Assembly: GCF_000236925.1 (NCBI RefSeq) | Contig: NC_016941.1 | Location: 2,244,566-2,308,565 of the forward strand | Reading direction: 5' to 3' | Source: Staphylococcus argenteus | GTDB lineage: Bacteria > Bacillota > Bacilli > Staphylococcales > Staphylococcaceae | Length of the DNA stretch: 64,000 nt | In this document: one piece after another, positions 37,921 through 47,646 of the stretch | Layout: each line of letters opens with the position of its first letter | Position numbering within the stretch: position 1 is the stretch's first letter | The notes under the pieces: generated by a model | Seen by the model: only the letters and a program-made list of their open reading frames with translations | What the model was told of the DNA's origin: nothing | Databases searched by the model: none | Position numbers and translations under genes: made by a program

Positions 37921-38475
37921 TTATTTCAATCCCATAATTTGACGGAATTTTGAGTGATTTAAAAGAGCTGCACCAATCAAACTAGCGATAATTGCTTTTA
38001 AAATATCCCCCGGCAAGTATGCAATTGAAATTGATATTGCCTTAGTAAAAGGTATATTTATAATCATCCCCATAATCAAAGTTCCAATAATATCTAAACC
38101 GATGACACCAAAGGCAAAAACGCCTGCAAATAATACCCAAAAGTTGATTTCATTGATGAATCTATCGCGTACCGCACCAATCATAAATGCTACAACTGGA
38201 TATAATAATAAAAATCCGGCAGATGGGCCTGCGAATACGCCGATACCACCACGACCACCCGATAGTAACGGTAAACCTGCAACGACTAGTAATAAGAAGA
38301 CGATAACACTTAATGTGCCGTATTTACGTCCTAAAATTATACCTGCCAAGAAAATTCCAATATTTTGCAAGACAATTGGTACTGCTGAAAATGGTAAAGG
38401 TATTACCGGAACCAACCCTAAAATGGCTATTATTGCCGTCATTAAGGCTGTATATACTAATTGTTTTGTTGTCAT
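37921..38475 (-). CDS. bioY: Biotin transporter BioY
   Basis: A 184-residue substrate-binding (S) subunit of an ECF transporter for biotin. About six helices; the GRKYGTLSVIVFLLLVVAGLP and FAGPSAGFLLLYPVVAFMIG segments are the BioY signatures. The energising module (EcfA, A', T) is shared and lies elsewhere. A BirA operator overlaps its promoter at 38518-38550, so biotin should repress it. It follows a nucleoside hydrolase but has its own promoter. Confidence 0.96.
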   Translation of the reverse strand: MTTKQLVYTALMTAIIAILGLVPVIPLPFSAVPIVLQNIGIFLAGIILGRKYGTLSVIVFLLLVVAGLPLLSGGRGGIGVFAGPSAGFLLLYPVVAFMIGAVRDRFINEINFWVLFAGVFAFGVIGLDIIGTLIMGMIINIPFTKAISISIAYLPGDILKAIIASLIGAALLNHSKFRQIMGLK

Positions 38476-38506
38476 AATTTACTTCCTTTCATATTTCATG
38501 GAAATA

Positions 38507-38512
38507 ATTATA
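38507..38512 (-). promoter_or_regulatory. -10 element of bioY promoter
   Basis: TATAAT on the minus strand, preceded by TG (extended -10: TGCTATAAT), about 32 bases before the ATG. The -35 region lies within the BirA site. Confidence 0.65.
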
Positions 38513-38517
38513 GCATC

Positions 38518-38550
38518 ATTGTAAACTTTATAAAATAAAAAGTTTACAAT
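38518..38550. promoter_or_regulatory. BirA operator upstream of bioY
   Basis: ATTGTAAAC-N15-GTTTACAAT, perfect nine-base arms with 15-base spacing, matches the BirA site of Firmicutes (TTGTtAAC...GTTaACAA pattern). It covers the -35 of the bioY promoter. Confidence 0.85.
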
Positions 38551-38595
38551 GAATAGTTCTATACTCATTAAAATAATAATTATTGCACACACAAG

Positions 38596-39537
38596 TTAAT
38601 CCACTTTTTTAGCTAGTGTTGTAATATAATCGAAAAATGCTTCGTTATCAACACTATCAATAACATTTACTTTTCGACCATTCGCACATTCATATGTCTT
38701 TCCTTGACTTGGACCATGACTCATTACATCTATTGTTTTCTCAACTGAATAAACGAGATCAGACTTTCCTATATACGCAGTCGTTAAAACATCCCATAAA
38801 AAGTATGTAGAATTCGTAATGAAGTGTGTCAATGGTGGTACTGCTGCATAACTTACGCCTAAGAAATCTACACCTGGATATTGACGCTCATTTGCCCATC
38901 TTTGTCTAACATCTAATGTTAACGGTACTTGATTTGTACTTTCTAACGCAACCATATCAATTTTTATATCACTATCAAATACAATTTTAACCGCTTCGGG
39001 ATCCCAAAATGCGTTCCATTCTGCAGTACCGTCATGTTCAGGTTCTTCAACATTTCCTTTAGGTAAAAATGTTCCACCCATCCAAACTAAGCGTTCAATA
39101 CGCTTTTTAATAGAAGCATCTTCTTGTAATGCTTTAGCTAAGTCTGTAAGTGGTCCTGTAAATAATAATATGACGTTTTCGGTTTGCTCATTTAAAACGT
39201 GAATGATATCTTCATATGCTTCTTTGTCACTTATTTTTGAAGTTGTCTGATTAACTGGCTCATTTAGAATCGGTAATGCATCCATAAAAAAGGCATGCAT
39301 TCGCCATTCTTTTGGAAATGGATTTTTCCCTCTTTCATATGATGGGGCAACTTTTATGCTTTCATTTGAAAATCGATTAATAATTTTTATAGATGCGCTA
39401 ACAGATGGCTCTAAATAACAATCTGCCCCAATTGTGCTTACACCAACTAATTCTATATTCTCCATTTGTAATAATAAAAATAATGATATTAAATCATCTA
39501 CGCCACCATCATGATTAAAATAGACTTTCTTAGTCAT
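38596..39537 (-). CDS. Inosine-uridine preferring nucleoside hydrolase family
   Basis: A 313-residue hydrolase that splits nucleosides to base and ribose. The N-terminal metal motif reads NHDGGVDD (residues 8-15); the standard is DTDPGIDD, so the first aspartate is replaced by Asn-His while the last two are kept. The ILLFTGPLTDLAKAL segment (about residue 125) and the WMGGTF motif (about 150) are typical, as is EWNAFWDPEAVKIVF near residue 175. Substrate unknown. A monocistronic gene with a GGGG ribosome-binding site upstream. Confidence 0.88.
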   Translation of the reverse strand: MTKKVYFNHDGGVDDLISLFLLLQMENIELVGVSTIGADCYLEPSVSASIKIINRFSNESIKVAPSYERGKNPFPKEWRMHAFFMDALPILNEPVNQTTSKISDKEAYEDIIHVLNEQTENVILLFTGPLTDLAKALQEDASIKKRIERLVWMGGTFLPKGNVEEPEHDGTAEWNAFWDPEAVKIVFDSDIKIDMVALESTNQVPLTLDVRQRWANERQYPGVDFLGVSYAAVPPLTHFITNSTYFLWDVLTTAYIGKSDLVYSVEKTIDVMSHGPSQGKTYECANGRKVNVIDSVDNEAFFDYITTLAKKVD

Positions 39538-39691
39538 TTAAAATACCCCCTCATGTTAAAATCCAACCTTATGTTGCGATTCAAATTAAAGCATCTTCAT
39601 TCCTTATTTAACAAATTATACCATTGTGATTGATTATTTTTATGTTCTAACTCCATCGTATTTTAAAGATGATGATGGATTATTCCTAAAT

Positions 39692-39738
39692 AAAAAAGAG
39701 CCTAACACAATATCAAAAATTGATTTGTGCTAAACTCT
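39692..39738 (-). terminator. Terminator of fhuD2
   Basis: GAGTTTAGCACAAATCAA pairs with TTGATATTGTGTTAGGCTC (few mismatches) and is followed by T6 on the minus strand, 26 bases after the fhuD2 stop. Confidence 0.82.
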
Positions 39739-39763
39739 CATTCCACTTAATCATAAAGCTTCA

Positions 39764-40672
39764 TTATTTAGAAGCTTTAATTAATTTTTCTTTCAAGTCT
39801 TTTCTCATGAAATCTAAAGTATAAGGGTCATTATACCAATAAGTGCCTGCATCTACTTTTACAATGTGTCCTTCTTTAGTTGCTTTCAAATTCTTCCACA
39901 TGTTAGTAGATTCGTATCCAGGTGTTGGTTTCCCTTCACTAGTACTTACAATATAATCACCAGCATATTTTTCGATCTCTTCTTGTTTCACTTCAGCCCA
40001 ACCAGCTTTAGCTGTTAGCTTTTGTTGTTCAGGTTGCATTTTTAAACCAAATGCTTGATATAACACTTCTCCACCACGACCCCAGTTGTCGCCGTATGTG
40101 TAAAGTTTTTTATCGAATTCATCAAACAATGATACTGTTGCATCTTGTCCGATTGCTTTTTTAATTTCCTTACCGTCTTTAGCTGTTGTGTCTTCCCATT
40201 CTTTCTTCCAAGCTTTTACTTTGTCTTCTTTACCAACAATTTTCCCTAACATTTCTTGTTGTTCAAGGTATTTGTGCTTGTTATAGTCAACAACTACAGT
40301 AGGCGCTACTTTTTGATATTTTTTAATATCTTTATCTGTTGAATACACAATAATTAAATCTGGCTTTTCTTTAGCAACTTTTTCTACATCGCCATCGCCA
40401 ATTTTTGTAACACCTTTAAACTTATCTTTCAATACTTTGCTTTGATCAACTTGTTGATTTACTGCTACAATATTTGCACCTAATTTCTTAAGTCCACCTG
40501 CATATGTTGGTGCTACAACCGCTATACGTTTAGGGTTCTTTGGTATATCTACCGATTTGCCATCGTCCATTTTGTAAGATTTAGTTTCAGCTTTGTTATT
40601 TTTATCTCCTTGGTTCCCACACGCTGCTAATACTAAAACCACAATTATTAATGGTAATAATAGTTTTTTCAT
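39764..40672 (-). CDS. fhuD2: Ferric hydroxamate siderophore-binding lipoprotein FhuD2
   Basis: A 302-residue surface lipoprotein that binds iron-loaded hydroxamates (ferrichrome, ferrioxamine) for the FhuCBG importer, which is encoded elsewhere. The lipobox is LVLAAC (Cys 18). The two-lobed class III fold is visible: N-lobe KRIAVVAPTYAGGLKKLGA and C-lobe YTYGDNWGRGGEVLY, which holds the aromatic and arginine residues known to contact the siderophore in S. aureus FhuD2. The Fur box at 40696-40710 gives iron control. Confidence 0.95.
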   Translation of the reverse strand: MKKLLLPLIIVVLVLAACGNQGDKNNKAETKSYKMDDGKSVDIPKNPKRIAVVAPTYAGGLKKLGANIVAVNQQVDQSKVLKDKFKGVTKIGDGDVEKVAKEKPDLIIVYSTDKDIKKYQKVAPTVVVDYNKHKYLEQQEMLGKIVGKEDKVKAWKKEWEDTTAKDGKEIKKAIGQDATVSLFDEFDKKLYTYGDNWGRGGEVLYQAFGLKMQPEQQKLTAKAGWAEVKQEEIEKYAGDYIVSTSEGKPTPGYESTNMWKNLKATKEGHIVKVDAGTYWYNDPYTLDFMRKDLKEKLIKASK

Positions 40673-40695
40673 AATTTCCTCCTATTGAATGCTAT

Positions 40696-40710
40696 TGAAA
40701 ATGATTATCA
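40696..40710. promoter_or_regulatory. Fur box upstream of fhuD2
   Basis: TGAAAATGATTATCA matches the 7-1-7 Fur consensus TGATAATNATTATCA at all but one base. It is 24 bases before the fhuD2 ATG. Confidence 0.88.
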
Positions 40711-40823
40711 ATTACTACAAAATTATACAAGATTACATATTCATTTACAATAGCTATCAATATTTAATTTTTAAATTTTGCAAAAAATTTTACAAAATCT
40801 CCTACTTAAACGATTCAATTTTA

Positions 40824-40888
40824 TAAAAAAAGATGAATCCTTATATTGAACTTTATACTAAGTTCATTCAATAATTGATTCATCTTTT
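40824..40888 (-). terminator. Terminator of the acyl-CoA dehydrogenase gene
   Basis: AAAGATGAATC and GATTCATCTTT arms flank a 40-base loop which itself can fold; a T7 run follows on the minus strand. It begins six bases after the stop. Confidence 0.75.
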
Positions 40889-40893
40889 CAATA

Positions 40894-42048
40894 TTAAAAT
40901 GTATTTGTAATACTTTTAGCAATATTAGTATACGCCGCATCTTCCATAGGTGGATTGTGTAATCCAGCGCGCATATCACGATAGTAACGTTGTAAAGGGC
41001 GGCCCATTTCTAAACTTTTAGCCCCGACAATTCGCATTGCAATATCAACCACTTCAAGACCTTGATTCATTACCATAACTTTACTCGCACTTGTTGCATT
41101 TCTAATTTGGCTATCATCTTTAAATTGTTGATAGCCTTTTGCAGTGCTCCATAAAAATTGTCTAGCAGATAGCAATAAAGTTTCCATCTTACCTAAATTT
41201 TGTTGTACAGTTGGCAATGTTGCAATTGTACCTTCAATACTGTTTGGACTATGTTGCAAAGCAAAATTTACTGCATAATTTCTCGCAGCTTGAGCAATTC
41301 CTAAATAACAACTTGGTATATGCAAAATCCAACCATTAGGAGCTTTACTTCGTTCTGTTTCAACCAAATGATTTAACGATACTTTTACATCATTTAAAAT
41401 TAGGTCATGACTTTCTGTTGCTCGCATACCGATTACATTCCAGTTGTCAGCAATTTCAACACCTGGTGTATCTCTATCTACTAAGAAAAATCCAACAGTT
41501 CCTAATTCTTCTATATATGCACCAACAATAATGTGCGTTAGCACTTTACTCATCGATGTATAAGTTTTCACACCATTTAATAGATAACCATCGTCAACTT
41601 TTACAGCATTTGTGCTTGGTCTACCACCTCTAGTCGGGCTACCCATCTCCGCTTCACTGACTGCTCTATTTACTAATGCTCCTTTTTTGATTTCATCTGC
41701 AAACTGATTCAACATTTCTTGAGACCATAATTGTTGCTCATAAATTTGTCCTATCACACTGACATGCCAACCTATTGATAATGCTGTAGCGCCATCCAGT
41801 TCTCCTAAAAATGATTGCAGTATAACCATATCTTCCACAGTGGCTCCTTCACCACCATATTTTTTTGGCAAAGTCAATTTCCCGTATCCTTCTTTAATTA
41901 ACCATTCAATATTGCTATAAGGAAACTCACTATGATTGTCATTATGGTTAGCCCTTGCTTTGAATGTATCTTCAATCGATTTAAATTTTTTAATCCATTT
42001 CTTTTGAATTTCACTCGTAATCAAAAAGGAATTTTCCATATCATTCAT
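40894..42048 (-). CDS. Acyl-CoA dehydrogenase family protein
   Basis: A 384-residue FAD enzyme of the acyl-CoA dehydrogenase fold. The N-terminal alpha domain (EGYGKLTLPKKYGGEGATVEDM near residue 50), the FAD-contacting segment AVSEAEMGSPTRGGRPSTNA near residue 135 and the C-terminal RIVGAKSLEMGRPLQRYYRD (about 345-364) are visible. The usual catalytic glutamate of short-chain dehydrogenases is not obvious in that last segment, so it could act as a monooxygenase or on another substrate. I chose the ATG at 42048 with GGGGTGA upstream. It stands alone and I do not know the substrate. Confidence 0.85.
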   Translation of the reverse strand: MNDMENSFLITSEIQKKWIKKFKSIEDTFKARANHNDNHSEFPYSNIEWLIKEGYGKLTLPKKYGGEGATVEDMVILQSFLGELDGATALSIGWHVSVIGQIYEQQLWSQEMLNQFADEIKKGALVNRAVSEAEMGSPTRGGRPSTNAVKVDDGYLLNGVKTYTSMSKVLTHIIVGAYIEELGTVGFFLVDRDTPGVEIADNWNVIGMRATESHDLILNDVKVSLNHLVETERSKAPNGWILHIPSCYLGIAQAARNYAVNFALQHSPNSIEGTIATLPTVQQNLGKMETLLLSARQFLWSTAKGYQQFKDDSQIRNATSASKVMVMNQGLEVVDIAMRIVGAKSLEMGRPLQRYYRDMRAGLHNPPMEDAAYTNIAKSITNTF

Positions 42049-42188
42049 CTTCGTCACCCCACACGATACGTAATATTAATCATTTATTCCTAGTTTAACA
42101 CTCGACTTTCAAAATAAAAAGGAACGTGCTGTGAACTTTAAAATTCAAAATTAAATAAACGACTTAAAACTTCATTTTGAATTTAAAA

Positions 42189-42238
42189 ATAAATGCATCA
42201 TAAACCATATAGCGAAGTACATGATTTATGATGCATTT
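42189..42238 (-). terminator. Terminator of the urea channel gene
   Basis: GCATCATAAA and TTTATGATGC form a ten-base stem with a 20-base loop; TTTATTTTT follows on the minus strand. It lies 25 bases after the gene. Confidence 0.75.
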
Positions 42239-42262
42239 TCAAACATATTACTATTAATTTAA

Positions 42263-43183
42263 CTACGCAACATCTTCTTTTCTTCTTCGAATTCCTGCAA
42301 ACAGCATTATCCAAGTCCCAATAATAAACGGTAAAGTTAATGCCGGTAAACCAAATGGTTCAAGCAATGTAGCCGTCCCTAATTGCACTACAACTGTTAA
42401 TAATGTCCCTAAAAACGTCGCTATATATGGATTAATCACTGTTTTGAATGTATAGCCCAACGCGATAGCCATCAATACAAAATTATAACCAAACAAACCT
42501 TGGTTTATATCATCATAATTTCCACCTAAAAGTGCCACCATGATAAAACTTAATAAACTCGCTACAATTGCTAATAGCGCCGCTTTTCTAGAAGCTATCA
42601 AAATTCCTATTAAAATGAATATGCCACCAAGCACACTCGCTTCAACGAATACTTGACTAAATCCTTCAAACAATGACTGAACAAAATGTATTTGATCGCT
42701 ATTATGATTAAATTTGATATCTTCAATATTTTCCGGAATTAACTTTAATGGTGTTTCGACATATTTCACTTGCCCTGACAACAAAATCGTAAACCACGTT
42801 ACAATGACAAACGGCATGGTTAACATCGGTATTTTATATGGTCTTAAAAATTCTCTAACTGCAGCAGCTACAGGTAATGTTAATAAAGTCGCTACAAACG
42901 TTATAACAACATCTAATGTCGATTTATCCAAAAATATTGTTAATGCAACAGCAGTTAATACTGGGTTAAACCCTGCTAAACCGTCATTAATTTCTTCTTT
43001 ACTATAATTTATATAACGTGCAAAAACATAAGCTATGAGACTACCAATTATTCCTGCTAAACCAACTGTCCAATCAGCAACAAACAAACCAATTAAAATA
43101 AACAAGCCCGTCCACTTATTATTTAATAACACCACCTGAGATATGTTTTTTAAAAGAACGTCTATCATCTTCAAAATATCCAC
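42263..43183 (-). CDS. Urea transporter
   Basis: A 306-residue membrane channel of the urea transporter (UT) family. The family has two homologous halves, each with the LPxLTLPF signature; here these read IPMLTMPFVIVTW (about residue 120) and LPALTLPFIIGTW (about residue 280). About ten helices. It is transcribed away from ureA, 250 bases apart, and brings urea to the urease encoded next door. Passive, not energised, in known members. Confidence 0.93.
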   Translation of the reverse strand: MDILKMIDVLLKNISQVVLLNNKWTGLFILIGLFVADWTVGLAGIIGSLIAYVFARYINYSKEEINDGLAGFNPVLTAVALTIFLDKSTLDVVITFVATLLTLPVAAAVREFLRPYKIPMLTMPFVIVTWFTILLSGQVKYVETPLKLIPENIEDIKFNHNSDQIHFVQSLFEGFSQVFVEASVLGGIFILIGILIASRKAALLAIVASLLSFIMVALLGGNYDDINQGLFGYNFVLMAIALGYTFKTVINPYIATFLGTLLTVVVQLGTATLLEPFGLPALTLPFIIGTWIMLFAGIRRRKEDVA

Positions 43184-43433
43184 CTTTTCCTTGAATGTTT
43201 ACTTTTAAATATACTACCATTCTACAAAAAGTTATATTAAAAACTCTTTTCTTTTTAAAATAAATATATTCCACCATTTGAATCATACTTAATTATTTAG
43301 TTTTAACAAGGGTATGCCAAAAATATAATTTCCGTTTTACACATTTATAGTTGTATATTACTTGTTTATCACAACAATTAGGATTAAGATGAATTTTGTA
43401 ATTTCTATCTTATATGAAAGTGGGGGTTTTAAT

Positions 43434-43736
43434 TTGCATTTTACACAACGAGAGCAAGACAAATTAATGATTGTTGTTGCAGCAGAAGTTGCACGTCGTC
43501 GTAAAGCAAGAGGTTTAAAACTTAATCATCCTGAAGCATTAGCCTTAATCAGTGATGAATTATTAGAAGGCGCAAGAGACGGCAAAACTGTTGCTGAGTT
43601 AATGAGTTACGGTAGACAAATTTTAAACAAAGAAGACGTCATGGATGGTGTAGAACACATGATTACAGATATAGAAATCGAGGCTACATTCCCCGATGGT
43701 ACAAAGTTAATTACAGTGCATCACCCTATTGTTTAA
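43434..43736 (+). CDS. ureA: Urease gamma subunit
   Basis: UreA (100 residues), small structural subunit of nickel urease. It begins with a TTG, giving [12 protein letters not shown], the usual UreA start, with GTGGGGG upstream. The codons further upstream are in frame but have no homology. [18 protein letters not shown] is the conserved centre. First gene of ureABCEFGD; the promoter is in the 250-base gap with the urea transporter. The -10 candidate (TATAAT near 43323) has only a weak -35. Confidence 0.95.
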
Positions 43737-43749
43737 AGGAGGAAGTCAA

Positions 43750-44160
43750 ATGATACCTGGAGAAATTATTACTAAAAGTACAGAAATAGAGATTAATAAA
43801 CACCATCCTGAAACTATTATCGAAGTAAAAAACACAGGAGATCGTCCAATTCAAGTTGGTTCGCATTTTCATTTCTACGAAGCAAATGCAGCGTTAGATT
43901 TCGAACGTGAGATGGCATACGGCAAACATTTAGATATTCCTGCTGGTGCAGCTGTTCGTTTTGAACCTGGAGATAAAAAAGAAGTTCAACTAGTTGAGTA
44001 TGCTGGTAAACGTAATATTTATGGTTTCCGTGGTATGGTCAACGGCCCTATCGATGAATCACGTGTTTATCGTCCAACAGAGGAAAACGATAAATATGCG
44101 GGTGTATTTGGTGATGAAGGTGAAGAAAACGTGAATAAAAAAGGAGGAAAAAGATCATGA
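43750..44160 (+). CDS. ureB: Urease beta subunit
   Basis: UreB (136 residues). The ATG at 43750 ([14 protein letters not shown]) has AAAGGAGGAAG upstream and matches the family start. Conserved [13 protein letters not shown] and FDREMAYGK-like segments (here FEREMAYGK) are present. The C-terminus is longer and more acidic than in single-chain homologs. It overlaps ureC by four bases (ATGA). Confidence 0.96.
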   Translation: MIPGEIITKSTEIEINKHHPETIIEVKNTGDRPIQVGSHFHFYEANAALDFEREMAYGKHLDIPAGAAVRFEPGDKKEVQLVEYAGKRNIYGFRGMVNGPIDESRVYRPTEENDKYAGVFGDEGEENVNKKGGKRS

Positions 44161-45872
44161 GCTTTAAAATGACTCAAAATCAATATACGAGTTTATATGG
44201 TCCAACTGTAGGAGATTCCATTCGATTAGGCGATACAAACTTATTTGCTCAAATTGAAAAGGATTACGCAGTATACGGTGAAGAAGCTACTTTCGGTGGT
44301 GGTAAATCTATCCGTGACGGTATGGCTCAAAATCCTCGTGTAACACGTGATGATGTTAATGTAGCAGACCTAGTTATTTCTAATGCCGTTATTATCGATT
44401 ACGATAAAGTTGTAAAAGCAGATATAGGTATTAAAAACGGTTATATCTTTGCCATCGGTAATGCCGGCAACCCAGATATAATGGATAATGTCGACATTAT
44501 TATTGGCTCTACTACAGATGTTATTGCAGCAGAAGGTAAAATCGTAACTGCTGGTGGTATAGATACACACGTTCATTTTATTAATCCTGAACAAGCAGAA
44601 GTAGCACTTGAAAGCGGTATTACAACGCATATTGGTGGCGGAACTGGTGCTTCTGAAGGATCTAAAGCTACAACCGTAACGCCTGGTCCTTGGCATATCC
44701 ATAGAATGTTAGAAGCTGCAGAAGGTTTGCCTATCAATGTTGGTTTTACTGGTAAAGGACAAGCAACTAACCCAACTGCACTTATCGAACAAATCAATGC
44801 AGGTGCAATTGGTTTAAAAGTACATGAAGACTGGGGTGCAACACCATCAGCTTTAAGCCGTGCTTTAGATGTTGCTGATGAATTTGATGTTCAAATTGCT
44901 TTACATGCAGATACTTTAAATGAAGCTGGCTTTATGGAAGATACGATGGCAGCAGTAAAAGATCGTGTACTACACATGTACCATACTGAAGGTGCTGGCG
45001 GCGGACATGCCCCAGATTTAATTAAATCAGCAGCTTTTTCAAATATATTACCTTCATCTACGAATCCAACATTGCCATATACGCAAAATACAGTAGATGA
45101 GCATTTAGATATGGTTATGATTACTCACCATTTAAATGCTGCTATTCCTGAAGATATTGCATTTGCTGACTCACGTATTCGTAAAGAAACAATCGCAGCA
45201 GAAGATGTACTTCAAGATATGGGTGTATTTAGTATGATTAGTTCCGACTCACAAGCAATGGGACGTGTAGGTGAAGTTATTACTAGAACATGGCAAGTAG
45301 CACACCGTATGAAAGAACAACGTGGCCCATTAGATGGTGACTTTGAACATAATGATAATAATCGAATTAAACGTTATATTGCTAAATATACAATTAACCC
45401 AGCTATTACACATGGTATTTCTGAATATGTAGGTTCTATTGAGCCAGGCAAACTCGCTGACATCGTTTTATGGGATCCAATTTTCTTCGGCGTTAAACCT
45501 GAATTAGTTGTTAAAGGCGGTTTAATTAATTCAGCTGTTAATGGTGATGCTAATGGTTCTATCCCTACATCTGAACCACAGAAATATCGTAAAATGTATG
45601 GTCAATATGGTGGCAACCTTACAAGTACATCTATGACATTCGTATCTAAAACTGCTTATGAAAATGGTATTAATCGTGCATTAAACTTAAAACGCATGGT
45701 GCGCCCTGTTAAAAATATTAGACAATTATCTAAAGCAGACATGAAAAATAACAGTGCTACCCCTAATTTAGATGTTGATCCACAAACATACGAAGTATAT
45801 GTAGATGGTGAAAAAATTACAAGTCAAGCAGCAACAGAGTTACCATTAACTCAAAGATACTTCTTATTCTAG
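44157..45872 (+). CDS. ureC: Urease alpha (catalytic) subunit
   Basis: UreC (571 residues) holds the dinuclear nickel site that hydrolyses urea to ammonia and carbamate. Nickel ligands are visible: HVHFINPE (about residues 137-144), the carbamylated lysine K221 in [22 protein letters not shown] (about 275-286) and [11 protein letters not shown] near 365. The active-site flap carries Thr at 323 (MITHHLN) where Klebsiella urease has Cys, as reported for S. xylosus urease. Follows ureB with overlap; a GGAGG site precedes it. Confidence 0.97.
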   Translation: MSFKMTQNQYTSLYGPTVGDSIRLGDTNLFAQIEKDYAVYGEEATFGGGKSIRDGMAQNPRVTRDDVNVADLVISNAVIIDYDKVVKADIGIKNGYIFAIGNAGNPDIMDNVDIIIGSTTDVIAAEGKIVTAGGIDTHVHFINPEQAEVALESGITTHIGGGTGASEGSKATTVTPGPWHIHRMLEAAEGLPINVGFTGKGQATNPTALIEQINAGAIGLKVHEDWGATPSALSRALDVADEFDVQIALHADTLNEAGFMEDTMAAVKDRVLHMYHTEGAGGGHAPDLIKSAAFSNILPSSTNPTLPYTQNTVDEHLDMVMITHHLNAAIPEDIAFADSRIRKETIAAEDVLQDMGVFSMISSDSQAMGRVGEVITRTWQVAHRMKEQRGPLDGDFEHNDNNRIKRYIAKYTINPAITHGISEYVGSIEPGKLADIVLWDPIFFGVKPELVVKGGLINSAVNGDANGSIPTSEPQKYRKMYGQYGGNLTSTSMTFVSKTAYENGINRALNLKRMVRPVKNIRQLSKADMKNNSATPNLDVDPQTYEVYVDGEKITSQAATELPLTQRYFLF

Positions 45873-45884
45873 GAGGAACATAAA

Positions 45885-46337
45885 ATGATTATAGAAGAAA
45901 TTCAAGGCAATATCGCCAATTTATCAGATTCAGAAAAGCAAAAGCATGTTGAAAAAGTCTATCTTGAAAACTCAGATCTCGTTAAACGTATTCAAAGAGT
46001 CGTTACAGATCATGGCAATGAAATTGGTATCCGTTTAAAACAACCAATCGACTTGCAATACGGAGATATTTTATATGCTGATGATCATAATATGATTATT
46101 GTTGATGTAAATTCAGAAGATGTTTTAGTCATTCAACCACGAACACTACAAGAAATGGGTGATATTGCGCATCAACTAGGAAATCGCCATTTACCTGCGC
46201 AATTTACAGAAACTGAAATGTTAGTACAATACGATTATTTAGTAGAAGATTTATTAAAAAATCTAGGTATTCCATATGTTCATGAGGATCGTAAAGTTAA
46301 TAAAGCCTTTAGACATATAGGACATTCTCATGATTGA
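45885..46337 (+). CDS. ureE: Urease accessory protein UreE
   Basis: UreE (150 residues) is a nickel chaperone that delivers Ni to the UreG/UreFD complex. The N-terminal peptide-binding domain and the C-terminal metal domain ([20 protein letters not shown]) are visible; the C-terminus ends in a short histidine run (HIGHSHD), far smaller than the His tail of Klebsiella UreE. It overlaps ureF by eight bases. Confidence 0.95.
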   Translation: MIIEEIQGNIANLSDSEKQKHVEKVYLENSDLVKRIQRVVTDHGNEIGIRLKQPIDLQYGDILYADDHNMIIVDVNSEDVLVIQPRTLQEMGDIAHQLGNRHLPAQFTETEMLVQYDYLVEDLLKNLGIPYVHEDRKVNKAFRHIGHSHD

Positions 46338-47019
46338 TCATAAGCATTTAAGATTATTTCAGTTCTGTGATTCCCAGTTTCCAACAGGTGCATTTAGTCA
46401 TTCATTTGGTCTTGAAACATATATTCAAAGAAATGTGATTCATGATGATCAAACTTTTATTGCATGGCTAAAAATGTTTTTAACAGAACAACTCACCTAT
46501 TCTGATGGTTTAGCAATGCGATTAGTTTATGATGCGTTAGAAAATAATGACGCGCAAAAAGTATTAAAAATAGACAAACTATTATTTGTTCAAAATTTAC
46601 CTAAAGAAACGCGTGTTGGTGCAAAACAGATGGGTACGCGTATGGTTAAACTAGCATTAGAACTATATGATAGCGAATGGATAACTTGGTATCACCAACA
46701 AATGAAAGAGAAACATGCAAAGTTAAACCCAGCAATATGTTTTACAATGTTAGGACACCACTTAGGTGTAGATATTGAAACAATTATTGATTATTACTTA
46801 TATCAAAATGTTTCAAGTTTAACTCAAAATGCTGTTCGTGCCATCCCACTTGGACAAACTGCTGGCCAGCAAGTGGTTACTCATATGATTCCTTATATTG
46901 AAGCTACGAGAAAACATATTTTCGAATTAAAAGAGTCTGATTTCGGCATGACAGCGCCTGGTTTAGAACTAAATCAAATGGCGCATGAAAACGTCAATGT
47001 TAGAATTTTCATATCATAG
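46330..47019 (+). CDS. ureF: Urease accessory protein UreF
   Basis: UreF (229 residues) forms the UreF-UreD-UreG complex that carboxylates the active-site lysine and inserts nickel. All-helical; [20 protein letters not shown] (residues 12-31) is the family signature, and ALRAIPLGQ-like [12 protein letters not shown] near residue 175 the second. It follows ureE with overlap and precedes ureG by 12 bases. Confidence 0.95.
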   Translation: MIDHKHLRLFQFCDSQFPTGAFSHSFGLETYIQRNVIHDDQTFIAWLKMFLTEQLTYSDGLAMRLVYDALENNDAQKVLKIDKLLFVQNLPKETRVGAKQMGTRMVKLALELYDSEWITWYHQQMKEKHAKLNPAICFTMLGHHLGVDIETIIDYYLYQNVSSLTQNAVRAIPLGQTAGQQVVTHMIPYIEATRKHIFELKESDFGMTAPGLELNQMAHENVNVRIFIS

Positions 47020-47031
47020 GAGGTTATAATT

Positions 47032-47646
47032 GTGGCAAATCCGATTAAAATTGGCATTGGTGGACCTGTTGGCGCAGGTAAAACACAATTAATTGAAAAA
47101 GTAGTAAGACGTCTTTCAAAAGAAATGAGTATCGGTGTTATTACAAATGATATTTATACTAAAGAAGACGAAAAAATATTAGTTAACACTGGTGTTTTGC
47201 CAGAGGATCGTATTATTGGTGTTGAAACAGGTGGTTGTCCTCATACAGCTATTCGTGAAGATGCTTCTATGAACTTCGCAGCAATTGATGAACTATTGGA
47301 ACGTCATGATGACATTGAATTAATATTCATAGAATCTGGCGGTGATAACTTAGCAGCAACATTCAGTCCTGAGCTTGTTGATTTTTCAATTTATATTATA
47401 GACGTAGCTCAAGGTGAAAAGATTCCACGTAAAGGTGGACAAGGTATGATTAAATCTGATTTCTTCGTCATTAATAAAACTGATTTAGCACCTTATGTTG
47501 GTGCATCACTTGAACAAATGGCTAAAGATACTAAAGTGTTCCGTGGTAATCGCCCATTTGCCTTCACTAACTTAAAAACTGATGAAGGCTTGGATGCGGT
47601 TATTGAATGGATTGAACGCGACACACTGCTTAAAGGTTTATCATAA
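47032..47646 (+). CDS. ureG: Urease accessory GTPase UreG
   Basis: UreG (204 residues) is a SIMIBI GTPase that powers nickel insertion. The P-loop is GGPVGAGKT (about residues 9-17), the metal-binding CPH motif is in [13 protein letters not shown] (about 65-77), and the NKTD guanine motif is in [11 protein letters not shown]. The start codon is GTG, with AGGAGG eight bases upstream. Confidence 0.97.
   Translation: MANPIKIGIGGPVGAGKTQLIEKVVRRLSKEMSIGVITNDIYTKEDEKILVNTGVLPEDRIIGVETGGCPHTAIREDASMNFAAIDELLERHDDIELIFIESGGDNLAATFSPELVDFSIYIIDVAQGEKIPRKGGQGMIKSDFFVINKTDLAPYVGASLEQMAKDTKVFRGNRPFAFTNLKTDEGLDAVIEWIERDTLLKGLS

Noticed and set aside
42714..43007. A 97-codon plus-strand frame within the urea transporter
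   Set aside because: Antisense shadow without ribosome-binding site; the transporter on the other strand has both UT signatures.
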